Of a stretch of 64,000 nucleotides of DNA, positions 53,472-63,164 are shown one piece after another. How positions within the stretch are numbered: the first letter of the stretch is position 1; the number at the start of each line of letters is the position of its first letter. Both the position numbers and the translations under genes were made by a program. Under the pieces are notes generated by a model. That model was given only the letters and a program-made list of their open reading frames with translations. It had not been told where the DNA came from and did not search any database. This DNA comes from Clostridium tepidum (GTDB lineage Bacteria; Bacillota; Clostridia; Clostridiales; Clostridiaceae), in the NCBI RefSeq assembly GCF_002008345.1, contig NZ_MRAE01000002.1, forward strand, positions 1-64,000, written 5' to 3'.

Positions 53472-55427
53472 TTATTTAGTTATTTTTAAATATTGATCTG
53501 AAAGTTTATATGGAGTAAATTTCTTTCCCCCACCTTCATAAAACTTATTAAAAAATTCTAGATATTGAAGTCTTGCAGTGTGTACATATGATCCAAGAGC
53601 ATTAACAAGGAAGTTAAATAAATGTAATACTACAAATAAAATTGGTGATATTATATAATTAAATGGACTTGGAATAAGATTTACTATTAGATTTAATGCA
53701 TTCCCAATAAATCCTGTTGCTAGCCCTAAAGCTAAAAGTCTTGAATAAGACACTACATCACCAAGATAGCTTGTAGAACCATAAACTCCATATATACCTC
53801 CACCAATCTTTCCTCCAAGAGTTGTAGCTGATCTTCCTTGTGTAAGAAGCAATCCTATAAATCCTACGATTAAAAGAATTTTTCCAATAGATGCACCTAC
53901 ACCAACAAACATTAAAATTGCACCAATAAGTACAAAATACCATGTAAACACGTCATATATTGCATCTTTAAATTGTCCACTTCTTATAAGCATGTAAGCT
54001 TTAATACCTAATCCTACAAATATATGAACTAATCCAAATGCAACAGACATTATTAATATTTTAGTTATATCCTTTGCTGGGTCTATAAGATAAGGTATTT
54101 TTATTCCTAAATAGTTAGAGAATAAGTCTCCAAACCATCCTCCATAAATTGCACCCCATATAATAGTTGAAATTCCAGCATATAAGAAAAGTTTAAAAGT
54201 ATTTCTTTTTGCTGTATCTTTAACCTTCTTTAAAGCAATAGAAGACGCTATAACCATTATTAATCCGTATCCAGCATCAGATAACATCATTCCAAAAAAT
54301 ATGAAATAAAATATTGATAAAATTGGTGTTGGATCTATTTCCTTATATAAAGGAAGGCTATACATTTCAACTACATTTTCAAAAGCTGATATAAAACTAT
54401 TATTTTTTAACTTAATAGGAACTTCTTCTATCTCTTCTTCATTAACCTCTGTAAAACTTAAGTAATAATTATTTCCTATAGCCTTTTTAACTACATTTTC
54501 TAATTCTTTATTTGTATCTACAGTGTTCCAACCGCATATAGCAATTACTTTTTCTGATTTAAGGAAATTTTCTGATGCATTAAGCCTAATAATGAGATTA
54601 TTAAAATATTCATAAGCAATTTGTATTTCTTCAATCTTATTTGCATAAGTTTTAATTTCAGTATTTATTTTTTCAATTTCCTTATTTATTTCTAAAATTT
54701 TATTATTAAAATTCTTTATAATTGCTTTAGGGCTATCTTCATAAGATAAAGTCAAAGAACTAAAACCATAATTTTTGAATATTTCTTTTGCCTTTTTTTC
54801 TTCATCATTTAAAACTAAAGCAAAAATATATAAGTCTTCATTGTCTTCATTAATAAATTCTATATATTTATTTTGAAGATTATCTTCAAATTGATTTTGA
54901 AAGGCTTCTTTATATTGCTTAGATATAGTACCAATGAAATATGAAGTTTGCTTTAGATTTTTCAAACTTTTAAATTCCGCATCAAACTTTCTCCATGGAA
55001 GAAGGTTATCTATCTCACCCGCAAGCTTAGTTTTTTCATTGCTTAAATAATTTAATCTATCTTCCTTAGTTTTCAAATCATCGTAAGTACTTTTCCAATC
55101 AATGCTTTTCATCTTTTCATTTAATTCAGTGTAAGATAAAGATTTTTTATCTTGTAAAAGCCCTTTTAAACCTGATGCTTGAGTAACATATTCTTTTAAA
55201 AAATCCAAGACAAATTTTAACTTAGATAAATTTGCTGCATATTCTGAATATTTTGAACCAACCGAGTCCTTATCAAGAAGCTTCAAGCTTTCATCCGCTT
55301 CAATTAATGCATCATTTTGAAGATTTATGAATTGAACTCCCTCAAAGCTTTGTAATTCTTCCAAAAGCTTTTCTTTGTGTGATTCAAAGGCTAATAATGT
55401 AAATTTATTCATTTTAACTATTGCCAT
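53472..55427 (-). CDS. atpI: V-type ATP synthase subunit I
   Basis: Membrane stator subunit (eukaryotic a), 651 residues. A long cytosolic N-terminal domain with coiled coils (about 1-335) is followed by about seven membrane segments. The conserved DPTPILSIFYFIFFGMMLSDAGYG opens the membrane part and YSRLLALGLATGFIGNALNL holds the essential arginine. The start overlaps the end of the H subunit by 14 nt. Ion passage occurs between this subunit and the K ring. Confidence 0.95.
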   Translation of the reverse strand: MAIVKMNKFTLLAFESHKEKLLEELQSFEGVQFINLQNDALIEADESLKLLDKDSVGSKYSEYAANLSKLKFVLDFLKEYVTQASGLKGLLQDKKSLSYTELNEKMKSIDWKSTYDDLKTKEDRLNYLSNEKTKLAGEIDNLLPWRKFDAEFKSLKNLKQTSYFIGTISKQYKEAFQNQFEDNLQNKYIEFINEDNEDLYIFALVLNDEEKKAKEIFKNYGFSSLTLSYEDSPKAIIKNFNNKILEINKEIEKINTEIKTYANKIEEIQIAYEYFNNLIIRLNASENFLKSEKVIAICGWNTVDTNKELENVVKKAIGNNYYLSFTEVNEEEIEEVPIKLKNNSFISAFENVVEMYSLPLYKEIDPTPILSIFYFIFFGMMLSDAGYGLIMVIASSIALKKVKDTAKRNTFKLFLYAGISTIIWGAIYGGWFGDLFSNYLGIKIPYLIDPAKDITKILIMSVAFGLVHIFVGLGIKAYMLIRSGQFKDAIYDVFTWYFVLIGAILMFVGVGASIGKILLIVGFIGLLLTQGRSATTLGGKIGGGIYGVYGSTSYLGDVVSYSRLLALGLATGFIGNALNLIVNLIPSPFNYIISPILFVVLHLFNFLVNALGSYVHTARLQYLEFFNKFYEGGGKKFTPYKLSDQYLKITK

Positions 55428-55740
55428 TAAACTTCACTATCCTTTCAACCACAAAATTAACTGCTTTATCAAACAGATCATTAGAAACATTTAAGATTTC
55501 ATCTGCTTCCTTTTTACCTTCTTTTAAAATAAAATCTGCTTCCCCATTAGCCTTATTTTCAGCTTCATCCATAATTTTTTTTGTTTCCAAAGAGGATTTA
55601 TTGATTATATCCTTATACTCTTTTAAAGCATTTTCTTCAGCCTTTTTAATAATTTCTCTACTCTCAAGCTTAGCATTATCAATTATTTTATTAGCTTCTT
55701 CTTCTGCTGCTTTAATTTCTTTAATTACGTCCTTTGCCAA
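55414..55740 (-). CDS. V-type ATP synthase subunit H/G (peripheral stalk)
   Basis: Peripheral-stalk coiled coil of about 108 residues, rich in alanine, glutamate and lysine (EEEANKIIDNAKLESREIIKKAEENALKEYKDIINKSS). It pairs with subunit E. It is the first gene of the operon. The start is TTG at 55740, with the strong site GAGGGGGTGA just upstream; an upstream GTG frame at 55758 lies inside it. A perfect hairpin sits just before the ribosome site, so the operon may be regulated in its leader. Confidence 0.88.
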   Translation of the reverse strand: MAKDVIKEIKAAEEEANKIIDNAKLESREIIKKAEENALKEYKDIINKSSLETKKIMDEAENKANGEADFILKEGKKEADEILNVSNDLFDKAVNFVVERIVKFNGNS

Positions 55741-55759
55741 AATATCACCCCCTCGCAAG

Positions 55760-55808
55760 TTAAGTAATTCAATACCATTTAATATGGTATTGAATACATC
55801 TTACTTAA
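55760..55808 (-). promoter_or_regulatory. Leader hairpin of the V-ATPase operon
   Basis: ATTCAATACCAT (55767-55778) and ATGGTATTGAAT (55784-55795) form a 12-bp perfect stem. An outer pair TTAAGTAA/TTACTTAA (55760-55767, 55801-55808) could close it further. It lies a few bases upstream of the first gene's ribosome site and is not followed by a T run. Confidence 0.6.
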
Positions 55809-55903
55809 TTGTTTATATTTAAGTATAATACTAATTATACTTCTTGGCAATACATATGAATATTAATTTTTAACTAAAAATCCCTTATAATTAATATCTA
55901 TTT

Positions 55904-57577
55904 CTAATTTTCTAAAAAAACTATATTTTCTCTATCTTTTTCGTTAAATATAACATACATCTCCTTTTTTTCTTTTATATTCGCCTTTATAAAACTCTCT
56001 ACATCTACAAAAAATTTTTCTATGTGTATATTATCGGATACTTGAATTCCATTTTGTAGTACTTTTTCCTTTAAATTTCTTTTAATTTTTTTATCTATAT
56101 CTCTAATTAAAAATTCAGGTAACCATTGTCTTTTATTAAATCTTAAATAATCATATTTTACTATTTCTCTTAAAAATTTATTATCCTTCTTTAGAACTTC
56201 TTCGTTAAATTCTATAAAAACCTTATAGTATTGGGGACCTGATATATTTCTATCGAAATATCCTTTTTTACTACAAAACATAGCCAATTCATAATAAAAA
56301 TCAAAAGGTGTTTCAAATTCCATCAAAAAATATTTTAATATATTATTAAATTTTCCTGAATTATAGTATTTATCTACTACTTCTTCTACCTTTTTTAATA
56401 TAAGCAATTCCTCATAACTTATATCTTTTGTACTTAATATTTCATAAGGAGGGTAAGGTGAATATACCATTCCCCATTTTTCTGCCTCTTCCCTCATTGA
56501 AGAACCCTTCAAAAGCTTTAAGAATCCTAACTGTATTTCTTCAGGCTCTATGCTATATACATCATTAAAAGATTTCTTAAAAGAATTATAATCCTCTCCT
56601 GGTAATCCTGCTATAAGGTCTAAATGTTGTTTTATATTTTTTAATTTTTTAAGTTCTTCTACCTTTTCTTTAATAGTTTGAAAATTTACATATCTATTTA
56701 TATTTTTTAAAACTTCATTATTGGTAGTTTGAACTCCAATTTCAAATTGAATTCTTCCATTTTCTGCTTTTTTTAAAATATCCAATTCTTCTTCTGTAAG
56801 TAAATCAGCTGATATTTCGAAATGAAATGTAGCATCTGTGTCTAGACTTGCAATATACTCCCATATTTCCATAGCAAACTTATGATTGCAATTAAAAGTT
56901 CTATCAACAAATTTAATAAGCTTAACATTTTTATCTACCAAAAATTTAATTTCTTTTTTTACTCTTTCTATATCGTGAAATCTTACTCCATGCAAAGTAG
57001 AAGATAAGCAATACTTACAATTAAATGGACATCCTCTTGATGCTTCATAATAAACTATTTTATTTTTTAAATCTTCATCTTTTTTATATGGAAATACTAT
57101 TGAATCCATAGAAATGTTAGGTCGTTTTCCAGTATATACTATATTATCTGCATTTTTAATATACAATCCTTTTACTTTATCTAAGTTTTTATTTTTTATT
57201 TTGCATTGAATAAGTTCTCTAAAAGTTTCTTCTCCTTCTCCTTCTATTACATATTCTCCAGGAACCCTTTTTAAGAAACTTTCACTATCATAGGATACTT
57301 CTGGCCCTCCAAAAATTATCTCTGTAGAAGGGCTTACCAATTTAATTAAATTGGCTAACTCTTCTACATATTGTAAATTCCATATATAACAAGAAAAAGC
57401 CACTAAATCAGCTTTTTCCATGATTATTTTTTCTAATATATTTTCTTTTCTATCGTTTATAGTAAATTCTTTCAATACACATTCATAATTTAAATCCTCT
57501 GTGCTAGCTCTTAAATATCTAATAGCTAAATTGCTATGTATATATTTAGAATTAATTGCTACTAATAGTACTTTCAT
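55904..57577 (-). CDS. B12-binding-domain radical SAM protein (DUF4080 family)
   Basis: About 557 residues. An N-terminal cobalamin-binding-like fold (MKVLLVAINSKYIHSNLAIRYLRAS; IIFGGPEVSYDS) precedes a radical SAM core with the cluster motif RGCPFNCKYCLSS (CxxxCxxC) and FEIGVQTTNNEVL. The C-terminus is DUF4080. The substrate is unknown. I start at the ATG at 57577, which has AAGGAAGGAAGAAATTA upstream. It overlaps the end of the small methyltransferase-like gene by 26 nt, so the two are translated together and may work together. Confidence 0.87.
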   Translation of the reverse strand: MKVLLVAINSKYIHSNLAIRYLRASTEDLNYECVLKEFTINDRKENILEKIIMEKADLVAFSCYIWNLQYVEELANLIKLVSPSTEIIFGGPEVSYDSESFLKRVPGEYVIEGEGEETFRELIQCKIKNKNLDKVKGLYIKNADNIVYTGKRPNISMDSIVFPYKKDEDLKNKIVYYEASRGCPFNCKYCLSSTLHGVRFHDIERVKKEIKFLVDKNVKLIKFVDRTFNCNHKFAMEIWEYIASLDTDATFHFEISADLLTEEELDILKKAENGRIQFEIGVQTTNNEVLKNINRYVNFQTIKEKVEELKKLKNIKQHLDLIAGLPGEDYNSFKKSFNDVYSIEPEEIQLGFLKLLKGSSMREEAEKWGMVYSPYPPYEILSTKDISYEELLILKKVEEVVDKYYNSGKFNNILKYFLMEFETPFDFYYELAMFCSKKGYFDRNISGPQYYKVFIEFNEEVLKKDNKFLREIVKYDYLRFNKRQWLPEFLIRDIDKKIKRNLKEKVLQNGIQVSDNIHIEKFFVDVESFIKANIKEKKEMYVIFNEKDRENIVFLEN

Positions 57578-58094
57578 TAATTTCTTCCTTCCTTTTTTCA
57601 TCGTCTTTAGTATTATTTATTTTTTTGGTCCCTTTTATGTAATACACTCCATCAGAAGATTTTAAATCTTGTATTTCAAAATAAGGACTCAATAATTTTA
57701 CAGTTGTATCCATAGAACTATCTTTTAGTATATTCAAATCCTTTATAGATATCTCTTTAATTTTTTCTCCTGGCAATAAAATTTTTATTTTGCCATTAAA
57801 GGTTTCTTTTATCTTTTTATCAATATCCCAAATATATACATTTCCTCCTTCCTTTAAATATAAATATATATCTCTTATAAGATTCATCCTATTTTTTTTG
57901 AAAAATATATTGCTAAAGGAAAACAATAAAATACAGTTATCATAATAACCTTCTTTTATGTTTTCCTTTTCCTCTGCTCCATTTATATATTGTAAATTTG
58001 AATCTTCATTGTATTGTTTATATATATTGTATATTATGCCATAATTATCTGTGCCTACATCTAATAAGTTACCCCTAAAAATTTCATTTTCCAT
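57552..58094 (-). CDS. Small SAM-methyltransferase-like protein
   Basis: About 180 residues with a Rossmann-like start (GNLLDVGTDNYGIIYNIYKQY), NCILLFSFSNIFF (motif II area) and LYLKEGGNVYIWDID. This is the pattern of class I methyltransferases, but motif I is degenerate (DVGTDNYG for xDxGxGxG), so activity is doubtful. I give the ATG at 58094. The best Shine-Dalgarno, AAGGTGA, lies 20-30 nt further upstream and would suit ATT/ATA codons at 58118 or 58115 instead. It overlaps the radical SAM gene downstream. Confidence 0.6.
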   Translation of the reverse strand: MENEIFRGNLLDVGTDNYGIIYNIYKQYNEDSNLQYINGAEEKENIKEGYYDNCILLFSFSNIFFKKNRMNLIRDIYLYLKEGGNVYIWDIDKKIKETFNGKIKILLPGEKIKEISIKDLNILKDSSMDTTVKLLSPYFEIQDLKSSDGVYYIKGTKKINNTKDDEKRKEEINESTISSN

Positions 58095-58270
58095 ATTAAT
58101 AACAATTTCTTTTATAATAATCACCTTCTTTACATATCCTCTTGATTACAATTTATTAATTTTAAAATAAAAGTAATTCATTTTATTTTTAACTATAATA
58201 AAATGAAACATTTTTATTTATATATTGAATATACTCACTAATAATTCTTAATTGTATAGTATTCTACAAT

Positions 58271-58301
58271 AAAAAAAAAAATCCTCCCATTAAAGGAGAA
58301 T
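58271..58301 (-). terminator. Terminator after the phospholipase C-like gene
   Basis: ATTCTCC/GGAGGAT (58295-58301 and 58281-58287, minus-strand sense) form a 7-bp stem ending in an 11-T run on the minus strand. It begins inside the last codons of the phospholipase-like gene. Confidence 0.82.
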
Positions 58302-59009
58302 CTTATTTTTTACATTCATCTCTTCATAAAAGAATAACAAAAATCCCGCCGTAGTTCTTTGGGCTTCATGTATTATAGTAGTAGCTATCTTAGCATATCT
58401 TTTCTCCCTGTTTTTTATATTTATAGTCTTTAAATAAATATCATTAGCCATTATAGCATTATTTACTATAAAATCTTGTATTTCATCATATTTAATTATT
58501 CCTTCTTGTGCATCAAAAGAATAATCTGTCATAAGTTTACTTATTATCCAAAGTTCAAATTTTCTATGACTTTTTAGAAGTTTATTATTTACATGTTGTG
58601 GTACTGTAGCATCCTGTATCAAATGACAAGCTGCACCTAAATAAAACAAACTTTTTTCTATATTACCTTTATTAAAATTCTCTTGTGAATTTTTATAATA
58701 TTTTTTACATTCCGTTAATGCATCAGAAAATCCATATAATCCTCTTCCTTTACTTATATGATAAAAATGGTTAGAACTTTTAAAATCTTGATCTGCCCAA
58801 AAAACACCATTATTTATCTGCTTTATATATTTTTTAAAAAACTCATGTTCTTTTTCATATCCTTCTATTTTAAGTAAATCTACAGCTTTAATATTTATAT
58901 ATTTATGCACAGTGCAATTAGTCTTAAGCATTTTCTTTTTTAAAGGATTTACAGCAAAAAACACACTTCTTAAAGCACTTCCATAAGTTTTTTCAAATTG
59001 TTTTATCAT
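58290..59009 (-). CDS. Zinc-dependent phospholipase C-like protein, no signal peptide
   Basis: 239 residues with the metal-ligand set of the bacterial zinc phospholipase C / alpha-toxin catalytic domain: His35, Asp73 and Asp75 (WADQDF), His81, His129, Asp133 (ACHLIQDATVPQH), His139, His148 and Glu152 (SHRKFE). Secreted members begin, after signal cleavage, with a tryptophan whose amino group binds zinc; here there is no signal peptide and no such tryptophan. There is also no C2-like C-terminal domain. It is therefore unlikely to be an exported toxin and may act inside the cell. The ATG follows AAAGAAGGTTCCTA. It lies 22 nt downstream of the beta-propeller gene. Confidence 0.82.
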   Translation of the reverse strand: MIKQFEKTYGSALRSVFFAVNPLKKKMLKTNCTVHKYINIKAVDLLKIEGYEKEHEFFKKYIKQINNGVFWADQDFKSSNHFYHISKGRGLYGFSDALTECKKYYKNSQENFNKGNIEKSLFYLGAACHLIQDATVPQHVNNKLLKSHRKFELWIISKLMTDYSFDAQEGIIKYDEIQDFIVNNAIMANDIYLKTINIKNREKRYAKIATTIIHEAQRTTAGFLLFFYEEMNVKNKILL

Positions 59010-59031
59010 TAGGAACCTTCTTTCTTTTAAT

Positions 59032-60234
59032 TTAATTTCCTTTATTTATAATATATAAATATCCTTTATTATTATCTAATATAATTAAATTTTTATTAAA
59101 AACTTTCATACTTTCTATATTAGCTTTTTCAAAAGCTACCTCTTTTTTTATTATACCTAAATTATCTAAAGAATATAAGGTTTTTTCATTCTTTTCATAA
59201 AATATTATAGAATCCTTAGAAAATATATTTCCATTATAATCTACTGCAATAGTTTCTAAAGAATTTAATGTTTTATGCTGATACAATGGCGCTGGTGGAT
59301 TTCTTGAAGGATGGTTATCTAAAACAAAACCTATAGGCTTGTTATTTTTTCCTTTAAACCTAGGGGAATTTATAGGATCTCCTCCGGAATAATCAGGCCA
59401 TCCATACCAAACACCTTTATTTATTTCATATATATAATCTCTATCTCCCTTTACTGGCCTATCTCCTCTAAATTCCATTCCTCCTATAGAAACTAAAATT
59501 TTTCCCTTACTATTAAAATCTATACCTTTAAAATTTCTTATTCCCCAAGCATATGTTTCCATATATCCATTTTTTAAATTATATATTATAATACTAGAAT
59601 TACCCGGAAAATGTTTTGGTACTCTTTGCCCTCTTACTGCCTTAGTTCCATAAGCACTAAATGCACCTGTACCCTTATCTCCAAAGTTTCTTCCGTTTAA
59701 TGTAAGTGAATAAGGAGATAAATCTGAAAAAAAAGGAGAACTACTAATCCATTTATTATCTTTACCTACCACTGCAGAATTAGTAGCAGCTCCGATAGTT
59801 AAATATAAATAATTATCTTTTATTGCAATAAGACTTTTATTATAATCTCCTATATTAGGCAAATTATTTATTAAAATTTTTTCAGTTCCTTTCTCTATAT
59901 CATATAAATAAAGTTCATTGTTGGAAGTAAAATACAAATATTTATCTCTATATGCTAAACTATTTATGTTTAACTTTTCCTTGTTTAATATGTCATAACT
60001 TTTACCATTTACATCTATAAATTGTATTTTATTTTTAAAGGCTATATAATAATTACCTTCCTCATCTAAAGCAAAATCTCTAGCTCCTTTTAACCCTTTG
60101 TATTTCAAATTACATTTAATTTTATCATTATATAGTTTAATGTTGTCATTATTTTGATAATAATGCTTAGTTATGATAAAGCTTAAAATCCCTACCAAAC
60201 ATATAACTGTAAGGGATTTAATAATTTTTTTCAT
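59032..60234 (-). CDS. Membrane-anchored glucose/sorbosone dehydrogenase-type beta-propeller
   Basis: About 400 residues. An N-terminal hydrophobic anchor (residues 3-22, KIIKSLTVICLVGILSFII) is followed by a beta-propeller of the PQQ-dependent sugar dehydrogenase (GSDH) family, with YAWGIRNFKGIDFNSKGKILVSIGG, VWYGWPDYSGGDP and PPAPLYQHKT. Clostridia usually lack PQQ synthesis, so the role may be non-enzymatic or use another cofactor. The ATG at 60234 has TTGGAGGTACT upstream; the longer frame from 60261 has no site. It lies 12 nt after the Ca-ATPase gene and is probably cotranscribed with it. Confidence 0.82.
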   Translation of the reverse strand: MKKIIKSLTVICLVGILSFIITKHYYQNNDNIKLYNDKIKCNLKYKGLKGARDFALDEEGNYYIAFKNKIQFIDVNGKSYDILNKEKLNINSLAYRDKYLYFTSNNELYLYDIEKGTEKILINNLPNIGDYNKSLIAIKDNYLYLTIGAATNSAVVGKDNKWISSSPFFSDLSPYSLTLNGRNFGDKGTGAFSAYGTKAVRGQRVPKHFPGNSSIIIYNLKNGYMETYAWGIRNFKGIDFNSKGKILVSIGGMEFRGDRPVKGDRDYIYEINKGVWYGWPDYSGGDPINSPRFKGKNNKPIGFVLDNHPSRNPPAPLYQHKTLNSLETIAVDYNGNIFSKDSIIFYEKNEKTLYSLDNLGIIKKEVAFEKANIESMKVFNKNLIILDNNKGYLYIINKGN

Positions 60235-60272
60235 AGTACCTCCAAAATCATTGATACACATATCTTTTATAA

Positions 60273-62819
60273 CTATTTTTTAAAATATAAATAAAGACTA
60301 TTTATAAATGCAATGGTTCCAGAGAAAAAAATTACTATAAGCCATTGACCTAAATTAAGAGCTACTGTATGGAATATATTTTGCATAAAAGGTATATATA
60401 AAATACTTATAAGCATAGCTACGGATATTGCTACTGCCCCTACTAAATATATATTACTAAAATATTTAATCTCAAATATAGAATGTCTTTCAGATCTACA
60501 TTCAAAAACATGTATAAGTTGAGACATTATAAGTGTACTTAAAGCTAAAGTTCTACAAGTCTCTAAAGTAAATCCATAATAAGAACCTGCCATAAAAGAA
60601 AGTACAGTACAAATACCAATTAAAGAACCTCTTATAATTATTTTTTCTTTTAATCCCCTTGCAAATATTCCTTCCTTTTTAGGTCTAGGTTTTTCACTCA
60701 TTATATCTGTATCGGCCGGATCTACCCCTAAAGCTATAGCTGGAAGCCCATCTGTAGCTAAATTTACAAATAATATTTGTATTGGAAGAAGTGGTGTTGG
60801 TAAATATAAAAGTGACGCTATAAACATAGTTAGAACTTCTCCTAAATTACAAGAAAGCAAATATCTTATAAACTTTCTTATATTATCATATATAACTCTT
60901 CCTTCTTCTACTGAAGCTACTATAGTTGCAAAATTATCATCTAATAAGATCATAGAAGATGCCTCTTTTGTTACGTCAGTACCTGTTATACCCATGGATA
61001 TACCTATATCAGCTTCTTTAACTGCTGGAGCATCATTTACTCCATCTCCTGTCATAGCTACAATTTTATTTTTGTTTTTAAATCCTTTTACTATTCTCAA
61101 TTTATGATTAGGACTAACTCTTGCAAATACCGTAATAGTATCTAACTTTTTATTTAATTCTTTATCATTTAATTTATCTATTTCTTCTCCTTCTAAAACC
61201 TCTTTTTCACTTTTACAAATATCCAATTCTTTTCCTATTGCATAAGCAGTATTTCTATGGTCACCAGTTATCATTATAGGTTTTATTCCTGCCATTTTAC
61301 ATTTTAATACTGCATCTTTAACTTCCTTTCTTGGCGGGTCTATTATACCTGCCACTCCTACAAATATTAAATCATTTTCCAAAGATGTACTTCTTGTAAG
61401 CCCTTCTCTTTTATAAGCCCCTGCTATACAACGTAATGCCTCGTAAGACATCTTTTCTATAGCTTTTTCTACAGCATATCTATGTTTATCTGTTAAATCT
61501 TCTATTTCTCCATTAATTAAAATATATTTACATTTTTTTATAACCCTTTCAGGTGCCCCTTTTACATAACAGGTTTCACCACTACCATCTCTTACTATAA
61601 CAGACATCATTTTTCTATCAGAGTCAAATGGATTATCATAGACTCTTTTACCTTTTTCTATAAAACTTTTTATTTCATTTTTACCTCTAAAAAATGCCTT
61701 AATAAGAGCCGTTTCTGTAGGGTCTCCTAACACACTTTTGTTCATATCTTTTTGTTTCATATCTAAATTAAAATCATTACAATAAGTAAAAATTTTCTTT
61801 AATATTAAATTTTTAGGAACACTTTTATTATCTAAATCATAAATTTTATTATCACAATAAATTTTCTTTACAGTCATATTATTTTCTGTTAAAGTGCCCG
61901 TCTTATCTGAACATATAATAGATGTACAACCTAAGGTTTCTACAGCAGGTAACTTTCTAACCAAAGCATTTCTTTTAAGCATTCTAGATACACCTAAAGC
62001 TAAGGCTACTGTTACTATAGCAGGAAGACCTTCTGGAATAGCAGCTACTGCTAAGCTCACTCCTAAAAGAAACATCTCATATTTATCTTGTCCTCTCCAT
62101 ATACCTGTTAAAGTTACAATAACACATATTATAATACATAAAACTACTAAAACTTTTCCCAAATATGATAATTTTTCTTTTAATGGTGACTTCTCTATCT
62201 CTATATCATCTAACATTTCAGCTATCTTTCCCATTTCTGTAGCCATACCTGTTTCTACAACCTTTGCTTTAGCTCTTCCTTTTAAAACAACAGTCCCCAT
62301 ATAAATATTATTATTTTTACAATTACTGTTTTTCTCTACACCCACAGATTCACCAGTTAAAAGAGATTCATCTACCATAAAATTGCTATCTTCTACTAAT
62401 ATACAATCCGCTGGAATTCTATCCCCACTTTCCAAAATAACTAAATCACCTATAACAAGTTCCTCTGCATTTATAACTTTTACATTAAAATCTCTTATAA
62501 CCTTAGCTGTAGGAGAAGATAATTCATTTAATGCTTCTAAGGATTTTTCTGTCTTAAATTCTTGTACAAATCCTAATATAGCATTCATTATAACTATTAT
62601 AAGTATAGTTATAGCATCTGCTTTTTCTCCCATAAATCCTGATATTATAGTAGCAACTATTAAAACCCATATAATAAAATCATTAAACTGTTCTAAAAAT
62701 ATTTTAAAAGGAGATATTTTTTTCTTCTTTTTTAAAACATTAGGTCCATATTTTTTAATACGCCTTTGTGCTTCTCTAGTGGTAAGTCCACTATATAAAT
62801 CTATTTTAGACTCATTCAT
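60273..62819 (-). CDS. Calcium-translocating P-type ATPase, PMCA type
   Basis: 848-residue P2-type ATPase. Motifs in order: an N-terminal cation-ATPase domain (TTREAQRRIKKYGPNVL), TGES (155-158), PEGLP (262-266), phosphorylation site CSDKTGTLT (Asp305), DPPRKEVKDAV, MITGDH and AMTGDGVNDAPAVKEADIGISMG. Ten membrane segments are expected. The N in FVNLATDGLPAIALG and the PEGLP glutamate are Ca2+-site residues. The ATG lies near 62819; the upstream sequence TTAAGGGGGAATTAAAGTA supplies the ribosome site. It leads a group with the sugar-dehydrogenase-type protein and phospholipase-like genes downstream. Confidence 0.95.
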   Translation of the reverse strand: MNESKIDLYSGLTTREAQRRIKKYGPNVLKKKKKISPFKIFLEQFNDFIIWVLIVATIISGFMGEKADAITILIIVIMNAILGFVQEFKTEKSLEALNELSSPTAKVIRDFNVKVINAEELVIGDLVILESGDRIPADCILVEDSNFMVDESLLTGESVGVEKNSNCKNNNIYMGTVVLKGRAKAKVVETGMATEMGKIAEMLDDIEIEKSPLKEKLSYLGKVLVVLCIIICVIVTLTGIWRGQDKYEMFLLGVSLAVAAIPEGLPAIVTVALALGVSRMLKRNALVRKLPAVETLGCTSIICSDKTGTLTENNMTVKKIYCDNKIYDLDNKSVPKNLILKKIFTYCNDFNLDMKQKDMNKSVLGDPTETALIKAFFRGKNEIKSFIEKGKRVYDNPFDSDRKMMSVIVRDGSGETCYVKGAPERVIKKCKYILINGEIEDLTDKHRYAVEKAIEKMSYEALRCIAGAYKREGLTRSTSLENDLIFVGVAGIIDPPRKEVKDAVLKCKMAGIKPIMITGDHRNTAYAIGKELDICKSEKEVLEGEEIDKLNDKELNKKLDTITVFARVSPNHKLRIVKGFKNKNKIVAMTGDGVNDAPAVKEADIGISMGITGTDVTKEASSMILLDDNFATIVASVEEGRVIYDNIRKFIRYLLSCNLGEVLTMFIASLLYLPTPLLPIQILFVNLATDGLPAIALGVDPADTDIMSEKPRPKKEGIFARGLKEKIIIRGSLIGICTVLSFMAGSYYGFTLETCRTLALSTLIMSQLIHVFECRSERHSIFEIKYFSNIYLVGAVAISVAMLISILYIPFMQNIFHTVALNLGQWLIVIFFSGTIAFINSLYLYFKK

Positions 62820-63164
62820 TACTTTAATTCCCCCTTAACCTGTTTTCTTATATTATGTATAATTAATATTGCTCTACTTTATGAATATTTTTAAATTAAA
62901 TATATTAATCTTATGAAAAATTATAAAACAGTATATGACATAAACATTATAGATTATATATAATTAACAATTATTAACCTTTATATATTGAAGTTTAACT
63001 GTATATTTTTATATAATAATATATGACGTTTAATCTAAAGCTATGAGAAAAATTAATATTTTAAAATATTAATAAAATTTAGAAAAATGAACTTAATATT
63101 CATTTTTATGATAAAATAGTTAATACTTAAATTTATTATAAAATATCATTAGGAGGAAATTTAA
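62820..63164. other. Divergent intergenic region, Ca-ATPase gene / ppaC
   Basis: About 345 bases without a gene, mostly A+T. It contains the ribosome sites of both neighbours and should hold both promoters. A TATGATAAAAT string at 63108-63117 may be the -10 of ppaC, but no convincing -35 is present. Confidence 0.5.

Noticed and set aside
58290-59009. Secreted alpha-toxin (virulence phospholipase C)
   Set aside because: There is no signal peptide, N-terminal tryptophan or C-terminal membrane-binding domain.
61894-62838. Plus-strand reading frames opposite the Ca-ATPase gene
   Set aside because: They are antisense shadows of a highly conserved gene and lack ribosome sites.
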